Source of the DNA: a virus
Strand: one strand, 5' to 3'
Virus record (IMG/VR): IMGVR_UViG_3300033153_005640
Coordinates: 1 to 36,204 of that record
DNA length: 36,204 nucleotides
How positions within the stretch are numbered: position 1 is the stretch's first letter; each line of letters begins with the position of its first letter. A program made the translations under genes and the position numbers. A model generated the notes under the pieces. That model worked only from the letters and a program-made list of their open reading frames with translations. It ran no database searches and was not told where the DNA came from. Shown here one piece after another: positions 7,564 to 14,934 of this stretch.

Positions 7564-10500
7564 ATGGCTGAACTAATTCCCATGATGACGGACCCGGGTC
7601 AACGACGTAAAATGATTAAACAAAAGATCTTGGACGGGCTTGCGGAATCTTTCCCTATGCAGTCACGTAACAAGACTATTGAGCTTGCTGACCTGCAATA
7701 TCAGGAGAAGGACTATAGTTCGAGCGAACAGAAGAAAGCAATCCTTGAGGGGAGCTCCTTAAATGAAACAGTAAAAGGCACTGTAATAGTCCGAGACAAA
7801 GAAGGGAAAGTTATCGACAAGGCGAAGAACTTCGTACTGGCGCGAGTTCCTTATTTCACCCCGCGACATACTTTTATTCTCGAAGGGAATGAGTATTCAG
7901 TTTCAAATATGATCCGGCGTAAGCCCGGAGTTTACGCACGTAAAAGAGCCAATGGAATTCTAGAGGCCTCGTTCAATACGCACGGAGGTAAGAACTTTCG
8001 TATAAGTATGGATCCTTCTAAAGGTGAACCTCAGTTAGAATACGGCGCTACTAAAATCCCTTTATATCCAATCCTTAGACGTACCGGTATGTCTCATGAT
8101 CGTATTGCACAGTCATGGGGTCATAAGCTCACAGACGCAAACCAGAAAAATCTCTACCATAAAGCGGATCAAGCGGTAGATAAGCTGTACAAGAAAGTAC
8201 TACCTGAATATCGAAGAGACAGCGCTCACACCCCCGCAGATCAGATGGATGAGGTTGTCAAAGACTATACCCGCGCTGCGATGGATCCCGACGTGAATGT
8301 ACAGACACTAGGTAAGGGCTATAAAAATGTTACGCCGGATAGCCTATTAGATGCCTCTTCTAAAATACTTCGGATCTTTAAAGATACCGATGAAGTAGAT
8401 GACCAGGATAACCTTGATTTCAAATACATGGTTTCAGTGGACGATTTATTCAAAGAACGTATCAAGTTGGACGCACGGGACATTGCAAAGAAACTCACGA
8501 TAAAGATGGAAGCTACCCCCGAGGTAAAAAAGGTATTACCTGCAGGTCCTTTCTCTAAGGGCTTACGTACATTTATAAACACGTCACAGTTGGCATCTAT
8601 CCCTACACAAACAAATCCTATGGAGCTTATTGATTCGGCTGTACGAGTAACATCCTTGGGCGAAGGGGGTATCTCCACGGAACGAGCAGTACCTATTGAA
8701 GCCCGACAGACTCACGTAACTCAAATTGGAGCGTTAGATCCCATCCGAACCCCTGAATCTTTTAGGGCCGGTATCGATATTCGAGCAGCTATGCTGGCAC
8801 AGAGAGACGCCAAAGGGAATATTTATGTTCCTATTTACGACGTAAAGACTAATAGGCGTAAGCACATACGCGCGGGAAAGCTCCAGACAGCGGTAGTTGC
8901 ATTCCCTAACCAGAAGCTAAGAGGGACCGTTGACGCAGTAGTAAACGGCGTAAACCGTAGAGTCCACGCGTCGAAGGTTGACTACCAGATACCTCATGCC
9001 TCGTTCATGTACAGCCCTACTACAAACTTAATTCCTTTCTTGGAATCAGCTCAGGGTAATCGTGCAGTTATGGGTTCCAAGATGCAGGTACAAGCACTGT
9101 CTCTGGTAGACAGAGAGGAGCCTTACATTCAGGTGAAGGCGCCCGGGAATGCTTCTTATGAGCAGCTGATGGGCCACATCATTAATCCCGTCTCGCCGGT
9201 GGCGGGGACGGTCGCAAAGATTGATAAGGATTATATTTACATACAACCTGAAGCTACGAAGGTCGGAGCGGCTACGCTAAAGAGAGATGCGAAATACGTA
9301 AAGGTTCCTTATGATACCGATTTCCCTTTAGCCGCTAAGACTTATTTGAATCACAAACTTGGAGTAAAAGTTGGAGACCGTGTTAAGCCTCAACAGCTTT
9401 TGGCGGATTCAAACTTTACACGTAACGGCACCTTAGCTCTTGGCAAAAACATGCGAGTAGCGTTCATGCCTTACTACGGCGCGAATTCAAACGACGCTGT
9501 AGTTGTAAGCGAAGGTGCCTCGAAAAAACTAACATCGGAACGTATGTACAAGGTGGTTATCCCCCGTGATGCGGATCTTACATTCAAGAAAACGAAGCAT
9601 CAGTCCTATTACGGGCACGGCTACACTAAAGACCAATACAAACCTTTGGATGACGAGGGTGTTCCTACGCCAGGATCTAAGATACTACCAGGTAATCCGG
9701 TCGTGGTAGGTTTACGTAAGACACAACTATCCGCTGATGACATGATTTTAGGTAAACTTCATAGATCCCTGGTACGTCCGTACAGTGAGTATACTAAAGT
9801 CTGGGACCATGACCATACTGGAGAAGTTGTAGACGTCGTTAAGACTCCCAAACGCATAGCCCTTACGATTAAGACGCGGGAGCCGGCGGGCATAGGTGAC
9901 AAACTATGTTACACTGAAGACACTGAAGTTCTTACTACTGAAGGGTGGGTGCCTGTCGCGGAGGTAGGTCCTCGTACAGTTTGTTATACGTTGAAATCTT
10001 CCGGAGCTATAGAGCTGCAGCTACCTACAGGGCTGTACTACTACCCTCAAGCAGGTGAATTATATGAACTAGATTCTCAACAGGTTAAATTACGTGTTAC
10101 ACCTAATCATGACCTGTACGTAAAGCCTCGGGGCGCCTCTAAGTACCAGCTCAAACCCGCACGGGAAACAATACATAAGCGTGTCAGGCATAAGAAGAAC
10201 GGTAAATGGCTGTCAACAACTCCTGAGGTTGTCACGCTCCCTCCGGTGTTACGGAAGACCAGCGGGCGTATAGCTAAAGTGCTTCAACCTATTCCAACCC
10301 TAAATTGGTGTAAGTTTCTAGGTACCTATTTAGCCAATGGAAGTTTTATAATTCATACTCGTAAGGATAGGAATCAGAGTATAGAATATCGTACTCAAAT
10401 TCATACAGTTAAAGGGCAAAAACATAGTGTCTCCGGTGATCAGTATACGTGGATACAGCAGATCATCTCAGAGTGTAACTTTAAAGGACAGCCTCGAAAG

Positions 10501-12999
10501 GATCGCCACAATATTTCGTCGCGTCAGTTGACAGAGTACGTAGCGCAGTTCGGACACGCACAGGATAAATTTGTACCGCCGGAGATTTTTACCTGGGGCG
10601 CCGATGCAGCTCAAGCAATACTCGAAGGTTTAATAGGGTGTGATGGCCATGCTACCGAAAGTGGTAGTTTAGGATATACTACTACTTCCAAACAGTTAGC
10701 TGACGATGTTCAACGTCTTGCCTTGCACGCGGGTTACGCCGCTAACATTAAAAAAACAATTCCGGATAACCCGAACTGGAGTGCCCGGTACACGGTAGGA
10801 ATTGTAAAGCACAAGTTGACTCCTCAAATTAACCACGGACACGCCCAAACTCAGAACGGACAAACTGAGAGGATTATTGAGTCTATAGAACCGGTATGGG
10901 GTATCACTGTTCCAAACCATGTCTTATACGTTCGTGTAAAAGGGGTACCTGTTTGGTCAGGTAATTCAGGTAGATACGGAAACAAGGGAGTTATCTCCAG
11001 GATTATTCCCGACGGCCAAATGATTCAAGACGAGAGAGGTCGTCCTGTAGATATTTTGATGACGTCTGCAGGAGTAGTATCCCGTATTAATCCTAGTCAA
11101 ATCTTAGAGACGGCCATAGGTAAGGTGGTAGAGAAAACAGGGAAGCCTATTTTGGTTGAGAATTTTGCCAGAAAGGACAATACTGCGTGGGCTAAAAAGC
11201 TGTTGAAGGAGCACGGAATTAAAGATAAGGAAACTGTATTTGACCCTGTTTCGGGTAAGAAAATTCCCAAGGTATTCGTAGGTAACCAGTACATCATGAA
11301 ACTCTTTAAATCTACCGATACTAACTACAGTGCCCGAGGAGTACCTGATAGCTATGACCTCAATCAGCAACCTACTAAGGGAGGGGTACATAGCGCCAAG
11401 GTACTTGGTAAAATGGAGTTTGACGCTCTGGTAGGTCATAATGCTCGGAACATTCTGAAAGACGCAGCTACGATTAAGAGTCAAAAGAACGACGAATACT
11501 GGAGAGCTATTCAGTTAGGCTACCCCACACCTCCGCCACGTACCAGTTTCGCATATAATAAATTTTTGAATATGCTTACAGGTGCAGGCATAAAGATAAA
11601 TCGGGATAAGAACCTCGTATCACTAGCACCTCTTACTGACGAGGATGTATTAGCACAGTCTTCAGGTGAAGTGAAAGACTCTAAGATCGTACAGGCTAAG
11701 AATTTGAAGCCCGAGATTGGAGGTCTCTTCGACCCTGCGATTACTGGAGGTTTGAAGGGCGAAAAGTGGAGCCACATCGCATTAGCAGAACCTGTGATAA
11801 GCCCCGTCTTTATAGATCCGGTTAGACGACTCCTGGGTTTAACCACGAATCAGTTGAATACAGAGTTGAAAGAAAAGGGTGGGGCGCATATTCAACGACG
11901 GTTAAAACGTATTAACGTTGCGGAGATGGAAAAGGAACTCTTAGGTCAGATGCGCCGCAAAAAAGGAACACCCCTGGACTCCGACGTCAAGAAGGTTAAG
12001 TACTTACGCGCACTTAAATCCAGGGGGCTGACTCCGGATAAAGCGTACATCGTATCTAAGATACCTGTAACTCCTCCGGTTACACGTCCTGTTCTACCTA
12101 TGCAGGGGAGCCAGCAGATCATATACGGCGATGCGAATCCTCTGTATCAGGATTTAATTTACATCAACAATCAGCTCAAAGACGTTAAGAAAAATAAAAT
12201 ACTGATAGGAGAAGAAGAGAAGCTACGGCCTGTACTCCAGGAGGCAGTAGGTGCGGTGTACGGAACCAATGATCCAGTAACTGCGAAATCCCAGGCCCGA
12301 GGACATAAAGGATTTTTGACATACCTGGCCGGAAAAGGGAGCCCTAAGTTCGGGTACTTCCAGTCTAAAATAATGAAACGTACCCAGGACGTTGCAGGTC
12401 GAGGTACGATTGTTCCAGACAGCACTCTGGGGATTGATGAAGTAGGTCTTCCAGAAGATATGCTGTGGTCTATGTACGATAAATTTGTCATCCGGCGACT
12501 GGTTCAGACGGGGCAGCCAGCACTCCAGGCAAAAAAGATGGTTAAGGATCGCCACCCGGGAGCGCGAAGTCATCTGATGCGCGAGATACAGGAACGTCCG
12601 GTACTCATCAATCGTGCTCCTACACTACACCGTTACAACATTTTAGCGTCTACCCCTAAACCAATACCCGGGCATACGATTAGGATTAATCCCTTTATAG
12701 AGAAAGCCCAAAATGCCGACTACGACGGTGATACTATGATGGTACACGTTCCTGTCAGCCCAGCGGCGGTGGAAGAATCTAAAAACCTAATGCTTTCAAA
12801 CATCCTTTTTAGTGATAAGTCTAAGGGAGATCTCTTAGTCTTCCCCCAACATGAAGCTATCATGGGCATCAACCATGCGGCGTCCTTAGACCTTAAGAAC
12901 AAGCCAAAGGTATTTAAGAATAAAGCTGAAGCGATGTCGGCGTATAATTCAGGTAAGATTGGATTAGGTACGCGCGTAGATATAAAGGAGGTGTTATGA
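7564..12999 (+). CDS. RNA polymerase beta subunit fused to N-terminal beta-prime, with intein
   Basis: This 1811-residue protein is a multisubunit RNA polymerase chain: nearly all of beta followed by the first part of beta-prime. Beta landmarks in order: GNEYSVSNMIRRKPGVYARK (about 106-125), LDPIRTPES (about 390), NRAVMGSKMQVQAL (about 499), KNMRVAFMPY (about 627), GDKL then, after the intein, SGRYGNKGVIS, and the C-terminal MEFDAL region (about 1284). Beta-prime begins near residue 1350 (LVSLAPL), with KPEIGGLFDP, INRAPTLHRYNIL (about 1682) and the Mg-binding loop NADYDGD (1717-1723; Asp 1719, 1721, 1723). The usual N-terminal beta-prime zinc ribbon is absent. The chain ends shortly after the active-site loop; the rest is encoded at 14934. 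Start: ATG 7564 after GGAGG; an upstream TTG is less likely. Without the intein the product is 1458 residues. Confidence 0.93.
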   Translation: MAELIPMMTDPGQRRKMIKQKILDGLAESFPMQSRNKTIELADLQYQEKDYSSSEQKKAILEGSSLNETVKGTVIVRDKEGKVIDKAKNFVLARVPYFTPRHTFILEGNEYSVSNMIRRKPGVYARKRANGILEASFNTHGGKNFRISMDPSKGEPQLEYGATKIPLYPILRRTGMSHDRIAQSWGHKLTDANQKNLYHKADQAVDKLYKKVLPEYRRDSAHTPADQMDEVVKDYTRAAMDPDVNVQTLGKGYKNVTPDSLLDASSKILRIFKDTDEVDDQDNLDFKYMVSVDDLFKERIKLDARDIAKKLTIKMEATPEVKKVLPAGPFSKGLRTFINTSQLASIPTQTNPMELIDSAVRVTSLGEGGISTERAVPIEARQTHVTQIGALDPIRTPESFRAGIDIRAAMLAQRDAKGNIYVPIYDVKTNRRKHIRAGKLQTAVVAFPNQKLRGTVDAVVNGVNRRVHASKVDYQIPHASFMYSPTTNLIPFLESAQGNRAVMGSKMQVQALSLVDREEPYIQVKAPGNASYEQLMGHIINPVSPVAGTVAKIDKDYIYIQPEATKVGAATLKRDAKYVKVPYDTDFPLAAKTYLNHKLGVKVGDRVKPQQLLADSNFTRNGTLALGKNMRVAFMPYYGANSNDAVVVSEGASKKLTSERMYKVVIPRDADLTFKKTKHQSYYGHGYTKDQYKPLDDEGVPTPGSKILPGNPVVVGLRKTQLSADDMILGKLHRSLVRPYSEYTKVWDHDHTGEVVDVVKTPKRIALTIKTREPAGIGDKLCYTEDTEVLTTEGWVPVAEVGPRTVCYTLKSSGAIELQLPTGLYYYPQAGELYELDSQQVKLRVTPNHDLYVKPRGASKYQLKPARETIHKRVRHKKNGKWLSTTPEVVTLPPVLRKTSGRIAKVLQPIPTLNWCKFLGTYLANGSFIIHTRKDRNQSIEYRTQIHTVKGQKHSVSGDQYTWIQQIISECNFKGQPRKDRHNISSRQLTEYVAQFGHAQDKFVPPEIFTWGADAAQAILEGLIGCDGHATESGSLGYTTTSKQLADDVQRLALHAGYAANIKKTIPDNPNWSARYTVGIVKHKLTPQINHGHAQTQNGQTERIIESIEPVWGITVPNHVLYVRVKGVPVWSGNSGRYGNKGVISRIIPDGQMIQDERGRPVDILMTSAGVVSRINPSQILETAIGKVVEKTGKPILVENFARKDNTAWAKKLLKEHGIKDKETVFDPVSGKKIPKVFVGNQYIMKLFKSTDTNYSARGVPDSYDLNQQPTKGGVHSAKVLGKMEFDALVGHNARNILKDAATIKSQKNDEYWRAIQLGYPTPPPRTSFAYNKFLNMLTGAGIKINRDKNLVSLAPLTDEDVLAQSSGEVKDSKIVQAKNLKPEIGGLFDPAITGGLKGEKWSHIALAEPVISPVFIDPVRRLLGLTTNQLNTELKEKGGAHIQRRLKRINVAEMEKELLGQMRRKKGTPLDSDVKKVKYLRALKSRGLTPDKAYIVSKIPVTPPVTRPVLPMQGSQQIIYGDANPLYQDLIYINNQLKDVKKNKILIGEEEKLRPVLQEAVGAVYGTNDPVTAKSQARGHKGFLTYLAGKGSPKFGYFQSKIMKRTQDVAGRGTIVPDSTLGIDEVGLPEDMLWSMYDKFVIRRLVQTGQPALQAKKMVKDRHPGARSHLMREIQERPVLINRAPTLHRYNILASTPKPIPGHTIRINPFIEKAQNADYDGDTMMVHVPVSPAAVEESKNLMLSNILFSDKSKGDLLVFPQHEAIMGINHAASLDLKNKPKVFKNKAEAMSAYNSGKIGLGTRVDIKEVL
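9907..10965 (+). other. Intein with LAGLIDADG endonuclease in the beta catalytic motif
   Basis: A 353-residue in-frame insertion (Cys782 to Asn1134) interrupts the universally conserved GDK-x-(A/S)GRxGNKG motif of beta, so that GDKL precedes and SGRYGNKG follows. Splicing blocks are visible: block A starts CYTEDTEVLT, block B has TPNH (the TxxH motif), block F is VWGITVPNHVLYV, and the end is VWSGN followed by Ser. The penultimate residue is Gly rather than the usual His. Two endonuclease motifs are present: LGTYLANGS (first acidic residue replaced by Asn) and LEGLIGCDGH (Asp kept), so cutting activity may be reduced. Polymerase should be inactive until splicing restores the two catalytic lysines' motif. 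Confidence 0.93.
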
Positions 13000-13382
13000 G
13001 AAAAGAAGCAAGTCAAATAGCCAACGAAGTTTTGGTCAAAGTAGCAGCTGAAGTAACCCCGGAATTTGAAGAAATGGTCCGCAATATAGAGGGGCAACAG
13101 GTTCAGGGGAGACATACCTTAGGAGGTATGGGACTAGGTAGTTTAGGGGGAGGCATACTCGGTAGTTTAATCGGAAAGGGTAGAGGTGTACCTGGTTTGG
13201 GACTTGCGGGAGTCTTAGCAGGAGCTACCCTCGGAGGTGCTGGCGGTGCGACAAGCGGACATTTTGCCGGTAAGCGTCATGCTGAAGGTATTACTCCCGA
13301 GCATATGCAGGATCAAGCACGGCAATTTTCAACGCTACCCCCTGAGATCTTGGAACAAGCCTTAGAACACTATCGCGGATAA
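12996..13382 (+). CDS. Glycine-zipper protein with KTA-type N-terminal helix, 128 aa
   Basis: The ATG overlaps the stop of the beta/beta-prime gene (ATGA) and has a near-perfect AAAGGAGGTG site inside that gene. Residues 1-17 (MRKEASQIANEVLVKVA) form an amphipathic helix that recurs in two other proteins of the window. Residues about 45-90 are a glycine-zipper stretch (GLGSLGGGILGSLIG, then GLAGVLAGATLGG), which usually inserts in or crosses membranes as a helical hairpin. The C-terminus is helical and charged. Its place inside the split polymerase cluster is striking. It may be a virion or ejection protein; no specific family is recognised. Confidence 0.75.
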   Translation: MRKEASQIANEVLVKVAAEVTPEFEEMVRNIEGQQVQGRHTLGGMGLGSLGGGILGSLIGKGRGVPGLGLAGVLAGATLGGAGGATSGHFAGKRHAEGITPEHMQDQARQFSTLPPEILEQALEHYRG

Positions 13383-13401
13383 CCCTCCGTTAAAGGTCAC
13401 A

Positions 13402-14934
13402 ATGCCCTACCTCTCAAACGCACAACGTAAAGCTATCTGGGCACGGCGTAATGCTGCCGACAAAGAAGTTGTCATCGATAACGCTCAGACCAAACAGAAG
13501 CTTACCAAGGGCGACGTAGGGCAATACTATGGAGACCCTCGTATACGCGAAGAGCTTATTAAGGGCTTACGGAACCGAGACCTCCTGGCAGTTATGTCCC
13601 GTAATCCGGATAAGCATATCTTCAAACGATACGAAGCCAAAAATAAACCGCTTCGAGTACAGGGGGAAGACGACCTATCTCGTTTTGTAACTCGAAGGTA
13701 CACGGAGTTCCACCCTACCATCGGAAAGAAGACTAAAGAAATCTGGGTGGATATTGATTCAGGTAAAGACCTAACTACCGGTACACTTAAGCCTCTTACT
13801 CAGGAAGTATCTACTCTTGTAAAACGGATGCCGGAAGTAGCGAATACGAACATAGCCTTCTCAGGGGGTGATGGTTTTTATGTCCGAGGTCTTTTGAAGC
13901 GGACTCAAAGTACTGACCGTATGCGCTCACGACTCAAAGAAGAGCTAGCAGAACTCGTAAAGAAACACAAACACGTTACGATGTCACCGCCCGCTCCTGA
14001 TGAAGTTCGGTTAGATATTTCTACACTACACAACAAAGGTTCTATTCGAGCCCCTTACTCTCTGAACGCGGAGACAGGATTAGTATCGGTTCCAGTTACC
14101 TCGAAACAGCTACCTACTTTTAAGCCTACTCGAGATGCTCTCCCTGCGAATGTCATTAAGAATCTGAAATACTTCGCCCCGGGAATACCGAAGACTAAGG
14201 TGACACGGGAGATACCTACGCAGCAGGAACAAAGTCATTGGACTCTCGCCGTTCAGGAGCATAAGGCTCAACGTGCAGGCAAACATTGGGACGTTCGTCT
14301 TGTAGATCCTAACACCGGATATGCCCATTCCTGGGCGGTACCTAAAGCTAGGATGCCAGAGGAAAAAGCGTTACTGGCGATCCAGCAACCGACACACACA
14401 GCAGACTACGCCCTCAATTTTGGTTTAGGGGCTCCTAAGATTATTGGAAAAGGTTACGGGAAAGGCTCCGTAGAAATAAAACACAAGGAACCCGTAAAGG
14501 TGTTAAAATCTACCCCGGACTACGTTAAGTTCGAACGACTTGAAGATGGAGTCCCAAAGAACTATATGTTAATCAGGACTAAAGACACGTCCTGGATTAT
14601 GAAGAAGGGTTCGACTATGAAAAAAACAGCAAATCAAATAGCAGATGCGGTACTTTATAAGGTAGCGCTCCTACCGAAGAACCCCTCGAATAGGGTGTCA
14701 ACAAAACCTTCTTCTTTTGAGTTACAGGCTCCCCTAAATGCTCAGGATGAACAGGCTCCTGCAGGGCTTTTAGCCGGCGCTCTTAACGACATTGAGGTTC
14801 CTCCTAAACGAGAAGGTACTCATAATAATTCAAGTCGTGGGATCTCAGCGCGCTTGAATGCGCCTACTTCCTGGGGGGCGTCTACGTCACTTCCTTCTAA
14901 TACAAATAATTCACCTGTTTTAGGACAGTTCTAA
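13402..14934 (+). CDS. AEP-type primase domain fused to LigD-type 3'-phosphoesterase
   Basis: The 510-residue protein joins two nucleic-acid enzymes. Residues about 50-245 resemble archaeo-eukaryotic primase small subunits: metal motif WVDIDSG (D117, D119), a FSGGDGFYVRG loop (153-163) where the family usually has SGxxGxH (here Tyr in place of His), and D205 in VRLDIS followed by KGSIRAPYSLNAETGLVSV, a hallmark stretch. Residues about 276-402 match the 3'-phosphoesterase domain of bacterial LigD, with all expected catalytic residues: H287, H295, D297, R299, H332 and Y336, plus HSWAVPKARMP. The tail (403-510) starts with MKKTANQIADAVLYKVA, the helix seen at 12996, then is disordered. It may prime synthesis or repair DNA ends. 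It lies between the two beta-prime genes. Confidence 0.8.
   Translation: MPYLSNAQRKAIWARRNAADKEVVIDNAQTKQKLTKGDVGQYYGDPRIREELIKGLRNRDLLAVMSRNPDKHIFKRYEAKNKPLRVQGEDDLSRFVTRRYTEFHPTIGKKTKEIWVDIDSGKDLTTGTLKPLTQEVSTLVKRMPEVANTNIAFSGGDGFYVRGLLKRTQSTDRMRSRLKEELAELVKKHKHVTMSPPAPDEVRLDISTLHNKGSIRAPYSLNAETGLVSVPVTSKQLPTFKPTRDALPANVIKNLKYFAPGIPKTKVTREIPTQQEQSHWTLAVQEHKAQRAGKHWDVRLVDPNTGYAHSWAVPKARMPEEKALLAIQQPTHTADYALNFGLGAPKIIGKGYGKGSVEIKHKEPVKVLKSTPDYVKFERLEDGVPKNYMLIRTKDTSWIMKKGSTMKKTANQIADAVLYKVALLPKNPSNRVSTKPSSFELQAPLNAQDEQAPAGLLAGALNDIEVPPKREGTHNNSSRGISARLNAPTSWGASTSLPSNTNNSPVLGQF
14617..14667 (+). other. Internal copy of the KTA-type tag helix, possible second start
   Basis: Codons 406-422 of the AEP-phosphoesterase gene encode MKKTANQIADAVLYKVA, 11 of 17 residues identical to the N-terminus of the protein at 12996. 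Because the same motif begins other proteins, the ATG at 14617 could be a relic of a gene fusion or a second translation start producing a 105-residue tail protein. Only a weak AAGGG lies upstream, so I favour fusion. Confidence 0.4.
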
